Assembly: GCA_009360345.1 (NCBI GenBank)
Contig: SPDP01000001.1
Location: forward strand, 248,001 to 312,000
Reading direction: 5' to 3'
Source of the DNA: Alcaligenaceae bacterium SAGV5
Lineage (GTDB): Bacteria > Pseudomonadota > Gammaproteobacteria > Burkholderiales > Burkholderiaceae_B
DNA: 64,000 nucleotides
The position numbers and the translations under genes are program-made. The notes under the pieces are model-generated. The model saw only the letters and a list, made by a program, of their open reading frames with translations, ran no database searches and was not told the origin of the DNA. Below are positions 17,582 through 25,964 of the stretch, one piece after another. Numbering within the stretch: the first letter of the stretch is position 1; each line of letters begins with the position of its first letter.

Positions 17582-18880
17582 ATGTTGAAGAAGGAACAGA
17601 ACGACCTGCTTACCCAGACGGGGCCGGGAACGCCCCTGGGCGAGCTGTTCCGCCGCTATTGGCAGCCGGTGATGCTCAGCCGCGAGCTGCCCGGGCCCGG
17701 CTGTGAGCCGGTGCGCGTCAAGCTGCTGTCCGAACGGCTGCTGGCGATACGCGACGAAGAAGACAACATCGGGCTGATCGACGAGTTCTGCGCGCATCGC
17801 GGGGTGTCGCTGTGGTTCGGCCGCTACGACGAGCAAGGCCAGGGCGGTGGCATCCGGTGTCCGTATCACGGCTGGAAGTACGCCGCCGATGGCCAATGCC
17901 TGGACGTGCCGTCGGAAGCGGAAGACAGCGGTTTTCGCAGCCGCATCAAACTCACCTCGTATCCGCTGGTCGAGCGCGGCGGCATCCTGTGGACCTACAT
18001 GGGTCCCCCCGAACATCAGCCGCCGCTGCCCGAGTACGAGTTCGCCATGGTGCCCGACGCGCAGCGCTTCGTGTCCAAGCGCATCCAGGAAAACAACTGG
18101 CTGCAGGCGCTGGAAGGCGGAATCGATTCCAGCCACGTTTCGTGGCTGCACCGCGACAGCCTGAAATCCGATCCCTTGTTCAAGGGCGCGGCCGGCAACC
18201 AGTACAACTTGACGGACCTGCGTCCGGTGTTCGACGTGGTGGACACCGACACCGGGCTGCTGGTGGGCGTGCGCCGCAACGCCGGCGACGACTCCTACTA
18301 CTGGCGCATCACGCCGTGGCTGATGCCTTGCTTCACCATGGTGCCGCCGCGCGGCGACCATCCCGTGCACGGACACTTCTGGGTGCCCATCGACGACGAG
18401 ACCTGCTGGGCCTGGAGCTTCGACTACCATGCGGGCCGCGCGCTGACCGAAGCCGAGGTCCAGGCGATGGAAGACGGGAAAGGAATACACGTGCGCTACG
18501 TGCCGGGCACGTTCCGTCCCTTGCAGAACAAGGAGAACGATTACCTGATGGACCGCGAGGCGCAGAAGTCGGGCAGGACTTTCAGCGGCATCGAGGGCAT
18601 AGGCATGCAGGATGCGTCGTTGCAGGAAAGCATGGGCCGGATCCAGGATCGCACCAAGGAACACCTGACCTCCACCGACAACGGCATCGTCAAGATGCGC
18701 CGCGCGTTGATGAAGGCCGTCAAGGCGCTGGCCGAGGAAGGCGCCGCGCCGCCGGGAACGCATCCGTCGACGCACCATGTCCGCTCGGCCGCGGTGATCC
18801 TGCCGCGCGACCAGCACTTCAAGGATGCCGCCGCCGACGCGCTTGCCGCGCAGCCGGGCCGGCCGCACGCGTCGGTGTGA
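17582..18880 (+). CDS. Rieske non-heme iron oxygenase, alpha subunit (phthalate dioxygenase type)
   Basis: This 432-aa oxygenase of the phthalate-4,5-dioxygenase-like group (alpha subunit only) hydroxylates or demethylates an aromatic acid. The Rieske [2Fe-2S] ligands are C70-H72 and C93-H96 (CAHRG and CPYHGW), and the mononuclear iron site shows D182, H185 and H190 in IDSSHVSWLH. GAGGGG before the ATG at 17582 fixes the start. It is followed after five bases by an alcohol dehydrogenase, so the two are co-transcribed, and is divergent from a Bug protein. No reductase gene is adjacent; electrons must come from a partner encoded elsewhere. The substrate is unknown, but a methoxy- or carboxy-aromatic acid is plausible. 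Confidence 0.92.
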   Translation: MLKKEQNDLLTQTGPGTPLGELFRRYWQPVMLSRELPGPGCEPVRVKLLSERLLAIRDEEDNIGLIDEFCAHRGVSLWFGRYDEQGQGGGIRCPYHGWKYAADGQCLDVPSEAEDSGFRSRIKLTSYPLVERGGILWTYMGPPEHQPPLPEYEFAMVPDAQRFVSKRIQENNWLQALEGGIDSSHVSWLHRDSLKSDPLFKGAAGNQYNLTDLRPVFDVVDTDTGLLVGVRRNAGDDSYYWRITPWLMPCFTMVPPRGDHPVHGHFWVPIDDETCWAWSFDYHAGRALTEAEVQAMEDGKGIHVRYVPGTFRPLQNKENDYLMDREAQKSGRTFSGIEGIGMQDASLQESMGRIQDRTKEHLTSTDNGIVKMRRALMKAVKALAEEGAAPPGTHPSTHHVRSAAVILPRDQHFKDAAADALAAQPGRPHASV

Positions 18881-18885
18881 CGGCC

Positions 18886-19995
18886 ATGGCACTTACCGTA
18901 CGAGCCGCGGTCGCGGTCGAGGCTGGCAGGACCGAACTGCGCGAGCTGGCCGCGCCGGCCGCCTCGGCCACCAGCGGCCTGCTCAAGGTCGCCGTCACCG
19001 GCGTGTGCGGCAGCGACTGGCCCTACTACCAGCAACTGCCGGCCAGCCGCGGTCCGCTCGTGCTCGGCCACGAGACCGTGGGCCACGTGGCCGAGCTGGG
19101 CGAGGTGGCGCGCGCCAAATGGGGGGTGAAGGAAGGAGACCTGGTCGCGCTGGAGGAATACCTGCCCTGCGGCCACTGCGAGTTCTGCCGCAGCGGCGAG
19201 TTCCGGCTGTGCGACGCCACCGACTGGCGCCTGGGCGGCCTGCGCTACGGCGCCACCGGGTTGTCGGTGGCGCCGGGCTTGTGGGGCGGGTTCAGCCAGT
19301 ATCAGTTCCTGCACCTGAACACGGTGTTCCACCGCGTGCCCGCCGGGGTTTCGCCCCGCCACGCGGCGCTCGCGCTGCCGCTGGCCAACGGCGTCGAATG
19401 GACCTACCTGCAAGGCGGCGCGGGGCCGGGCCAGACGGTGCTCATACAAGGCCCTGGCCAGCAAGGCCTGGCGTGCGTCGTGGCCGCGCGCGAAGCGGGG
19501 GCCGAACGCATCATCATCACGGGGCTTTCGAACGAGACGGACGCGCGCCGCCTGGCGCTGGCGCGTGAGCTCGGCGCGCACCACACCATCGACATCGAGT
19601 CCCAGGACCTGCTCGAAACCGTCGCCGACCTGACCGGCGGCCTGATGGCGGACCTCGTCATCGACTGCGCGGCAGGCGGCACGGATTCGGTCGTCACGGC
19701 GATCCAGCTCGCGCGCAAACGTGGACGGGTCATCCTGGGCGGGCAGAAGCGCCGGCGCATTCCCGAGTTCGACAGCGACCGCATCATCGCGCGCTTCCTG
19801 ACCGTGAAGGGCATGCGCGGCCACAGCTACGAGTCGGTCGAGCTGGCCCTGCAATTGATCGCGGGCGATCGCCATGGGGTCAAGAAAATGAGTACGCATG
19901 CGTTCGGCCTCGAGGATACCGACCTCGCGCTGCGCAGCCTGGCGGGCCAGGGTGTGCAGGGGGCGATCCACATGACCATCGATCCCTGGAACTGA
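18886..19995 (+). CDS. zinc-dependent medium-chain alcohol dehydrogenase
   Basis: This 369-aa MDR-superfamily dehydrogenase oxidises an alcohol or reduces an aldehyde with NAD(P). The catalytic zinc ligands are visible in GVCGSDW and GHETVGH, the structural zinc cysteines in CGHCEFCRSGEFRLC, and the nucleotide-binding region in GPGQQGLACVVAAREAGAE. It starts five bases after the Rieske oxygenase stop, so it probably acts on the product of that enzyme, for example oxidising a hydroxymethyl or cis-diol intermediate; this is inference. A hairpin about 40 bp after the stop may end the transcript. Confidence 0.9.
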   Translation: MALTVRAAVAVEAGRTELRELAAPAASATSGLLKVAVTGVCGSDWPYYQQLPASRGPLVLGHETVGHVAELGEVARAKWGVKEGDLVALEEYLPCGHCEFCRSGEFRLCDATDWRLGGLRYGATGLSVAPGLWGGFSQYQFLHLNTVFHRVPAGVSPRHAALALPLANGVEWTYLQGGAGPGQTVLIQGPGQQGLACVVAAREAGAERIIITGLSNETDARRLALARELGAHHTIDIESQDLLETVADLTGGLMADLVIDCAAGGTDSVVTAIQLARKRGRVILGGQKRRRIPEFDSDRIIARFLTVKGMRGHSYESVELALQLIAGDRHGVKKMSTHAFGLEDTDLALRSLAGQGVQGAIHMTIDPWN

Positions 19996-20036
19996 GCCGG
20001 TCTGGCCGGTAGCGTCCGGTTCTTCCATATCAGGCA

Positions 20037-20081
20037 GCCATGGCCCTTCGACGCGGTAGCGCCGCAGCGAAGGGCCATGGC
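20037..20081 (+). terminator. terminator-like hairpin after alcohol dehydrogenase
   Basis: Perfect 14-bp arms GCCATGGCCCTTCG (20037-20050) and CGAAGGGCCATGGC (20068-20081) enclose a 17-nt loop and are followed by a weak T stretch (TTGCCGTTTTC). Confidence 0.65.
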
Positions 20082-20100
20082 CGTTGCCGTTTTCTCCTTC

Positions 20101-20129
20101 TTGACACCCGGGCATGTGAATCTCATACT
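20101..20129 (+). promoter_or_regulatory. promoter of second Rieske/Bug operon
   Basis: TTGACA (20101-20106) and CATACT (20124-20129) are 17 bp apart. The -10 box overlaps the left arm of a large palindrome, which suggests control by a bound repressor. Confidence 0.6.
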
Positions 20130-20165
20130 GGCCAAATACTAGCGAATCGCTAGCATTTGGCCAGT
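20127..20165. promoter_or_regulatory. 39-bp near-perfect palindromic operator
   Basis: The left arm ACTGGCCAAATACTAGCGA and the reverse complement of the right arm differ at one of 19 positions, with a single base in the centre. Inside it are TTTGGCCA-type and CGCTAGC-type half sites, each repeated symmetrically. It covers the -10 box and probable start of a promoter. The regulator is not proven; the MarR protein encoded at the end of this cassette is a candidate. Confidence 0.75.
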
Positions 20166-20226
20166 GCGGGGCTGCGCCCATCCGCCAGGGCGGGGCGCAG
20201 CCATCGAAAAGGAGACAGGAGGATCG

Positions 20227-21486
20227 ATGCTCAGCCTCGAAATGAATCGCATGCTTACCCGGGTGGAGAAGGGCGCGCCCATGGGGAATCTCATCGGCCG
20301 GTTCTGGATGCCGGCGCTGCTGTCGGAGGAAATCGCCGAGCCGGACGGCCCGCCGGTGCGTGTCGGCCTGCTCGGCCACCGGCTGGTGGCGTTCCGCGAC
20401 TCGGAGGGCCGGGTCGGGCTGCTGGACGCGCGCTGCCCGCATCGTTCGGTCGACCTGTTCTTCGGCCGCAATGAACAGGGCGGATTGCGCTGCGTCTACC
20501 ACGGCTGGAAGTTCGGCGTGGACGGCGCCTGCGTCGACATGCCCAGCGAGCCCCCATCCAGCCCGATGAAGGCCAAGGTGCGCGCGCGGGCGTATCCCGT
20601 GCATGAATCCGGCGGCATCATCTGGGCCTATCTCGGTCCCGGCGAAGCGCCCGCCGTGCCCGACATCGAATTCATGTCGCTGCCGGAAAGCCACGTCTAT
20701 GCATCGAAACGTTTGATGCGTTGCAACTACATGCAGGCGCTGGAAGGCAGCCTGGATACCTCTCATCTGACTTTCCTGCACCAGATGAACCGCATGTCCA
20801 AGGATGTGTTCGGCGTGGGAGACTTCCAGCGCTTCTCCGACGCCGATGGCGCGCCGCGTTTCTTTTGTGCCGATACCTCCTACGGCATGTCCATCTCGGC
20901 GCGCCGCGACGGCGACGACGACACCTACTACTGGCGCGTCACGCAGTGGCTGATGCCGGTCGGCGTCCTGGTGCCGACCGCGCCGGGGAATGTATGCCGC
21001 GCCAATTTCTTCGTTCCGATCGACGACCGGAACTGCTGGTGGTACCGGATCCGCTACCAGCCGGAACGGCCGCTCGAACAGGGGGAAATCGAGGAGTACG
21101 ACGCCGGCGACCTCGACTATTCACGCCGCGTGCCGGGCACCTATGAATCGATGGGCAACCAGGAGAACGACTACCTGATCGATCGCGGCAAGCAGCGCAC
21201 CGAATCCTTCACCGGCATTCCCAGCGCCCAGCTGCAGGACATCGCCGTGCAGGAAAGCCAGGGCGAGATCGCCGACCGCAGCATCGAGCACCTCGGGACG
21301 TCCGACACCGCCATTGCCCAGACCCGGCGCAGGTTGATCAATGCCGCCCAGGCGCTCGAGGAAGGGCACTCGCCGCAGGAAGCCCGTGCCGCCTCGCAAT
21401 ACCGCATACGCGCCATCGCCATCGCGCTGAACCGATCCAGGACTTTCGACGAAGCCGCCGCGTTGGCGCATCTGCCGCCGGCATAG
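20227..21486 (+). CDS. Rieske non-heme iron oxygenase, alpha subunit (phthalate dioxygenase type)
   Basis: This 419-aa alpha-only oxygenase is homologous to the one at 17582 and carries Rieske ligands C70-H72 and C89-H92, and iron ligands D177, H180, H185 in LDTSHLTFLH. AGGAGG before the ATG at 20227 sets the start. The two paralogues share the ALEG block and the PGT-NQENDYLIDR region near the C-terminus, but differ enough to suggest different substrates. It is followed after 21 bp by a Bug protein and preceded by a promoter with a 39-bp palindrome. Again no reductase gene is next to it. Confidence 0.92.
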   Translation: MLSLEMNRMLTRVEKGAPMGNLIGRFWMPALLSEEIAEPDGPPVRVGLLGHRLVAFRDSEGRVGLLDARCPHRSVDLFFGRNEQGGLRCVYHGWKFGVDGACVDMPSEPPSSPMKAKVRARAYPVHESGGIIWAYLGPGEAPAVPDIEFMSLPESHVYASKRLMRCNYMQALEGSLDTSHLTFLHQMNRMSKDVFGVGDFQRFSDADGAPRFFCADTSYGMSISARRDGDDDTYYWRVTQWLMPVGVLVPTAPGNVCRANFFVPIDDRNCWWYRIRYQPERPLEQGEIEEYDAGDLDYSRRVPGTYESMGNQENDYLIDRGKQRTESFTGIPSAQLQDIAVQESQGEIADRSIEHLGTSDTAIAQTRRRLINAAQALEEGHSPQEARAASQYRIRAIAIALNRSRTFDEAAALAHLPPA

Positions 21487-21507
21487 AGGCCCCCAGGAGA
21501 AGACGAA

Positions 21508-22509
21508 ATGAATCTCACGACGACAAGCGCCATCAGGCATCTGGTCCTGGCGGCCGCCCTTGGCACCGCCGGCCTGCTCCCGCAGGGAGTCTGTGCGCAG
21601 GAAGCTTCCTGGCCCACCCGTTCCGTCCGGGTGATCGTGCCCTTTCTGGCGGGAGGGTCGATCGACGTCGTGGCCCGCACGCTGGCGGCCGAGCTTTCGG
21701 CCCGCTATCACCAGCAGTTCGTGGTGGACAACAAGGCCGGCGCCGGCGGCACCATCGGCACGGACTTCGTGGCCAAGAGCGCGGCGGATGGCTACACGCT
21801 GCTGCTTACCGCCCAGGGGCCGCTGGTGATCAACCCGTTCATCATGTCCAAGCTGCCCTACGACGCGCAGCATGCCTTCGCGCCGGTGTCGCGGGTGGTC
21901 GATGCGCCCAACGTACTGGTGGCCTCGCCCAAGGCCGGACTGCCGACGTTCGAGGCCTTCCTGCAGCGGGCGCGGTCGGGCGGCGCGCCGCTGACCTACG
22001 CTACCCAGGGCGTGGGCACCACGGGCCACGTCACCGGGGCGCTGCTGGACCAGGCGCTGAACATTTCGTTGACGCACGTGCCGTACAACGGCTTTCCTCC
22101 CATACTGACCGACGTCATGCAGGGCCGCGTCGATCTGATGATCGCCGACACCGTCAACGTGGGGGAGCGGGTCCGGACGGGCCAGCTGGCCGCCGTTGCC
22201 GTGGCCTCGGCCCGGCGCAGTTCGGTGTTGCCCGAGGTGCCGACCTTCGCGGAAAAAGGCTATCCCGAGATCGTGGCGGGTCCGTGGTTCGCCCTGCTGG
22301 CCCCAGCGGGCACGTCCAGGGCGGTGCGCGACAAGCTCTCGGCCACGGTCAAGGAAATCCTGGCCAAACCCGACATCGCCGCTCGCTTCCAGGGCATGGG
22401 GCTGGACATCGTTGGCTCGACCCCGGACGATCTGCAAAGCTATATGGACAAGGAATACGCCCGCTGGGGCGCGATCATCCGCAAGGCCGGCATACAGGCG
22501 GCTTCCTGA
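21508..22509 (+). CDS. Bug-family substrate-binding protein
   Basis: This 333-aa periplasmic binding protein has a signal peptide (LVLAAALGTAGLLPQGVCA), PTRSVRVIVPFLAGGSID, FVVDNKAGAGGTIG, DGYTLLLTAQG and the HVPYNGFPPILTD block. It is the second gene of a Rieske oxygenase operon and presumably captures the substrate or an analogue of that oxygenase. It ends 12 bp from a convergent MarR gene. It lacks a linked TctAB pair. Confidence 0.92.
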   Translation: MNLTTTSAIRHLVLAAALGTAGLLPQGVCAQEASWPTRSVRVIVPFLAGGSIDVVARTLAAELSARYHQQFVVDNKAGAGGTIGTDFVAKSAADGYTLLLTAQGPLVINPFIMSKLPYDAQHAFAPVSRVVDAPNVLVASPKAGLPTFEAFLQRARSGGAPLTYATQGVGTTGHVTGALLDQALNISLTHVPYNGFPPILTDVMQGRVDLMIADTVNVGERVRTGQLAAVAVASARRSSVLPEVPTFAEKGYPEIVAGPWFALLAPAGTSRAVRDKLSATVKEILAKPDIAARFQGMGLDIVGSTPDDLQSYMDKEYARWGAIIRKAGIQAAS

Positions 22510-22521
22510 ACCGCCGCGCGG

Positions 22522-23016
22522 TCAGTCGGCGAAGTCTTTCCAGGTCCGGGGAGACTTCAGCCGATCCGAGGCCGTGGCCGCCAGCTTGCCCAGCGTTTCC
22601 CGGATGCGGCGCTCTTCCCCCTCGCCCATCGCGCCCAACACGTCGTGTTCCAGGGCGCTCATCACACGCTCCACGTCGATGCGCGCCCGCTCGCCCGCCG
22701 CGGTCAGCCGCAGCACGGAACGCCGGCGATCGCGCGAGTCGACGCCCTTGGTCATATAGCCTTGCCGGGTGAGTTGCACGATGGCCCGCGAGACGAAGAA
22801 GGCGTCCGTGCTCGTGTGTTCCGCTACTTCCTTGGCCGATAGCGGACCGAAGCGTCCAACCACCGCCATCACGCGCCATGTGATGGTCGTCAGGCCGTAC
22901 TTTTCTTCCCACATGGGAGCCAGGAACTGCGAGATGCGCGTCGCGATCATCAGCGCCTGATAGGCGATGCGGTGCTCGAGGGGGACGGTCGGATCGGGCG
23001 GAGTCTTCTTCGGCAT
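22522..23016 (-). CDS. MarR-family transcriptional regulator
   Basis: This 164-aa MarR-type winged-helix protein shows LTTITWRVMAVVGRFGPLSAKEVAEH, the recognition region DAFFVSRAIVQLTRQGYM, and the wing DSRDRRRSVLRLTAAGE. The ATG at 23016 gives the normal family length. It converges with the Rieske-Bug operon and is therefore a good candidate to bind the 39-bp palindrome at its promoter, although it could also regulate unlinked genes. A DUF202 gene lies nine bases upstream on the same strand. Confidence 0.87.
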   Translation of the reverse strand: MPKKTPPDPTVPLEHRIAYQALMIATRISQFLAPMWEEKYGLTTITWRVMAVVGRFGPLSAKEVAEHTSTDAFFVSRAIVQLTRQGYMTKGVDSRDRRRSVLRLTAAGERARIDVERVMSALEHDVLGAMGEGEERRIRETLGKLAATASDRLKSPRTWKDFAD

Positions 23017-23024
23017 GGTCGATC

Positions 23025-23333
23025 CTAGCTCAGCACCAGCCAGGTCCCGGCCAGGCTCGTGATCGCCACCAGCGCGGTGATGCCCGCCATCCACGCCGAC
23101 GAGGCGGCGTGGATCTTGTCCAGGGCGAGCGCCGACCGGCGCCATGACGCGGTCGCGAAGAACAGGATGGCGCACAGCATGTCCAGCGCGCCGACGACGA
23201 GGAAGACCGGTTGGTGTTCCTGTATGCCCGCCCGCAGTACCAGCAGCGCCACGGCTGTCATCGACAGGCCGGTCCGACCCCAGGACAGCGCGGTGCGTTG
23301 GGGCTGCAACCCCGGATCCAGTTGCGAACTCAT
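23025..23333 (-). CDS. DUF202-family small membrane protein
   Basis: This 102-aa protein has three hydrophobic segments and the N-terminal RTALSWGRTGLSM segment typical of DUF202 proteins related to E. coli YidG. The function is unknown. Its ATG overlaps the stop of the preceding gene by four bases, so the two are translated together. In E. coli YidG and YidH form a similar pair. Confidence 0.75.
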   Translation of the reverse strand: MSSQLDPGLQPQRTALSWGRTGLSMTAVALLVLRAGIQEHQPVFLVVGALDMLCAILFFATASWRRSALALDKIHAASSAWMAGITALVAITSLAGTWLVLS

Positions 23334-23671
23334 CGGAACAGCACGAACAGGCCGGCCACCACGGCGACCAGTATCGTCACGCCGGCCGCCAGCGGAATCA
23401 GCGCCGAGCGCGGCAGCGGCCGCGAGTGCCGCATGGCCTGCTGGTTGGCTTTCCACTGGAAATAGGCGCCGCAGCAGAAGATCAGGCCGGCGACGGTCAT
23501 CGCCACGCTCAGCGCCAGCAGCGGCCAATGCGGCTGGACCACGCCGCCGAACTGGTGGAGCAGGATGGCGCCGGCCAGCACGGCAAGCGCGGTGCGTATC
23601 CAGGCGAGGAAGGTGCGTTCGTTGGCCAGCGTGAAACGGTAGTCGGGTTCGCGGCCGTCATCCTCTTGCAT
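23330..23671 (-). CDS. YidH/DUF202-family membrane protein
   Basis: This 113-aa protein carries the DUF202 signature RFTLANERTFLAWIRTALA followed by three membrane helices, resembling E. coli YidH. Its start at 23671 is set by AGGAG about nine bases upstream. It is the first gene of a coupled pair with the smaller DUF202 protein. No function is established for the family; its place between a Rieske cassette and an aldo/keto reductase gives no clue. Confidence 0.8.
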   Translation of the reverse strand: MQEDDGREPDYRFTLANERTFLAWIRTALAVLAGAILLHQFGGVVQPHWPLLALSVAMTVAGLIFCCGAYFQWKANQQAMRHSRPLPRSALIPLAAGVTILVAVVAGLFVLFR

Positions 23672-23803
23672 GCGAGAGTTCTCCTGAGGCGTTTCTTTCA
23701 AGGTCGAGCGCTATTTTAGGCTTCCCCGGGCCGGGATTCATGCCGCCGCCGGTGGGCTTGCAGTAACCTTGGACCGGATATCACCCGCAACCGGAGCACA
23801 GAC

Positions 23804-24853
23804 GTGGAATACCGCAAACTGGGACGCACCGATCTCGAAGTCAGCGTGATCGGGCTGGGAACCATGACCTGGGGGCAGCAGAACAGCGAAGCCGACGCCC
23901 ACGAGCAACTGGACTACGCGCTGGCGCAAGGCGTGAATCTGGTGGATGCCGCCGAAATGTATCCGGTGCCGCCCAGGGCCGAGACCCAGGGCCGCACCGA
24001 GGCCTGCATCGGCACCTGGCTGGCCCGCACCGGCCGCCGCCAGGACATCGTCCTGACCAGCAAGGTTGCCGGCCCGCTGCGCGATGCCAAGCGTCCCGGC
24101 CACATCCGCGATGGCAAGCCCTTCCTGGACCGCAAGAATCTGACCGCCGCGCTGCACGACAGCCTCAAGCGCCTGCAGACGGACTACCTCGATCTCTACC
24201 AGTTGCACTGGCCCGACCGCACCACCGCCACCTTCGGCCAGCTTGCCTATCCCTGGGTGAAGGACGACCACACCGTGCCCATCGAGGAAACGCTGTCGGT
24301 GCTGCAGGACTTCGTGCGCGAGGGCAAGGTGCGGCACATCGGCGTGTCGAACGAGACGCCGTGGGGCGTGGCGCAATTCCTGAAACTGTCCGAGACCCGC
24401 GGCCTGCCGCGCATCGCGTCCATCCAGAATCCCTACAGCCTGCTCAACCGTGTGTACGAGATCGGACTGTCCGAGTTCACGCAGTTCGAACAGGTCAGCC
24501 TGCTGGCCTATTCGCCGCTGGGCATGGGCGTGCTGTCGGGCAAGTACCTGGACGGCGCGCGGCCCGAAGGGGCGCGCCTGACGCTGTTCTCGCGCTTCAC
24601 CCGCTATGACGGGCCCGAGGCTGAGTCGGCCGCGCGCCGGTACGTGGAACTCGCGCGCGACCATGGCCTCGTGCCGGCGCAGATGGCGCTGGCCTGGGTG
24701 AACAGCCGGCCCTTCGTGGCCAGCAACCTGATCGGCGCGACGTCGATCGCGCAATTGCAGGAGAACATCGCCAGCGCGCGGGTCACGCTGCCGCCGGCCG
24801 TGGTCGAGGGCATCGAGGCCATACACCGGACGCAGCCGAATCCATGCCCGTAG
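23804..24853 (+). CDS. NADP(H)-dependent aldo/keto reductase (Tas type)
   Basis: This 349-aa aldo/keto reductase has the catalytic tetrad D48, Y53, K87 and H135 (VDAAEMYP, LTSKVAG, YQLHWPDR) and matches the E. coli Tas subgroup, in which the long loop PVPPRAETQGRTE follows the tyrosine. It reduces an aldehyde or ketone with NADPH; the physiological substrate of Tas is not known. The GTG start at 23804 is preceded by GGAG. It is monocistronic, divergent from the DUF202 pair and convergent with a LysR gene. Confidence 0.9.
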   Translation: MEYRKLGRTDLEVSVIGLGTMTWGQQNSEADAHEQLDYALAQGVNLVDAAEMYPVPPRAETQGRTEACIGTWLARTGRRQDIVLTSKVAGPLRDAKRPGHIRDGKPFLDRKNLTAALHDSLKRLQTDYLDLYQLHWPDRTTATFGQLAYPWVKDDHTVPIEETLSVLQDFVREGKVRHIGVSNETPWGVAQFLKLSETRGLPRIASIQNPYSLLNRVYEIGLSEFTQFEQVSLLAYSPLGMGVLSGKYLDGARPEGARLTLFSRFTRYDGPEAESAARRYVELARDHGLVPAQMALAWVNSRPFVASNLIGATSIAQLQENIASARVTLPPAVVEGIEAIHRTQPNPCP

Positions 24854-24868
24854 CGAAGCCGGTTCGCC

Positions 24869-25774
24869 CTATCTCGATTCCTTGAACAGCCGGATGACCA
24901 GGTCACGCATCCACTGGTGCGCGGGGTCGAGTTCGAACCGCTTGCTCCAGTGGAGCATGACGGGAAAATCCCCGTGGGCGAACTGGGCCTCGCTTACCGC
25001 GTAGCCGCCCGAGTCGGCAAAGTAGTTCGCCAGCCCCATCGGCAGTACCACGGCCAGGTCCGTGGTCTTCACGATGGCTGGCAAGGCCAGGAAGTTCGAC
25101 GAGGTGATCCGGATCTTCTTGTCGATGCCCATTTCCTGCAGGACCCGCACCGTGTCCCCGTAGGCGCGTATCGCGACGTAGTCCAGGCGGCCCAGTTGTT
25201 CCCGCGTCAGCCCCCCGTCGCCTTGCCCGAGCAGGGCCGGGTGTCCCGCCCGCAGAAAGACGGAATACCTGTCGCGCACCAGTTCCAGGCTCTGGGTGCC
25301 CACCAGGTCCGGGATGAACCCGAGCGCCAGATCGACGATGCCCGCATCCAGCGACGCGCAGATCGCGTCGTGCGGCAATGCGCAACTGTCCACCGTGACG
25401 CCGGGGGCCTCCTTTCTCAGCGTCTCGATCAGCCTGGGCAGGAAGAGCGCCTCGCCGATGTCGTTCAGGTGGAGCCGAAGCCGCATCCGCGATGTCGACG
25501 GCTCGAATTGCTCGCCCTCGTTGAGGGCGGCTTCGATCATGGCGATCGCTCCCTGGACGGCGTGCGCCAGGCGGGCGCCGCGCAGCGTCGGCCGCACGCC
25601 GCCGGGCGCGCGCACGAACAGGGGGTCTCCCAGGCTGACGCGCAGCCGGGTCAGCCCCTGGCTTGCCGCCGGTTGCGACAGGTTCAGCGCATCGGCCGCG
25701 CGGCTCACGCTGCCGGATCGGTAGATGGCGTCGAACAGCCGCAGCAAATTGAGATCGATGTCTCGTATATCCAT
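24869..25774 (-). CDS. LysR-family transcriptional regulator
   Basis: This 301-aa LysR regulator has the N-terminal HTH (DLNLLRLFDAIYRSGSVSRAADALNLSQPA, split here by the turn) and a substrate-binding domain of the NodD/LeuO-like subgroup (SLDAGIVDLALGF). It is divergent from a three-gene operon of an M29-like enzyme, a lactonase-like protein and a Bug protein, and so is their likely activator. The intergenic region contains short inverted motifs such as ATCC-ATG-GGAT, but no single site stands out. Confidence 0.9.
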   Translation of the reverse strand: MDIRDIDLNLLRLFDAIYRSGSVSRAADALNLSQPAASQGLTRLRVSLGDPLFVRAPGGVRPTLRGARLAHAVQGAIAMIEAALNEGEQFEPSTSRMRLRLHLNDIGEALFLPRLIETLRKEAPGVTVDSCALPHDAICASLDAGIVDLALGFIPDLVGTQSLELVRDRYSVFLRAGHPALLGQGDGGLTREQLGRLDYVAIRAYGDTVRVLQEMGIDKKIRITSSNFLALPAIVKTTDLAVVLPMGLANYFADSGGYAVSEAQFAHGDFPVMLHWSKRFELDPAHQWMRDLVIRLFKESR

Positions 25775-25964
25775 CTGTGGGTGTATCCCCTCGCGCGCAG
25801 GTGTCGGCTAGTTTAGCGGCGGGCGGCGATCCGGGAGAGCCAATATCCATGGGATGGAAGAACACTTAGTTGGCAAAGCTAATGGAGCGCGTGGCGAGCG
25901 GGGGGTAACCTTGCGCACTGTCGTCGCCCCGGATCCTCCGGCGCGGGACGGTCATCGTCATGCC

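Noticed and set aside
25842-25853. ATCC-ATG-GGAT motif as operator of the LysR at 24869
   Set aside because: The arms are only four bases, which is too short to separate from chance in this sequence.
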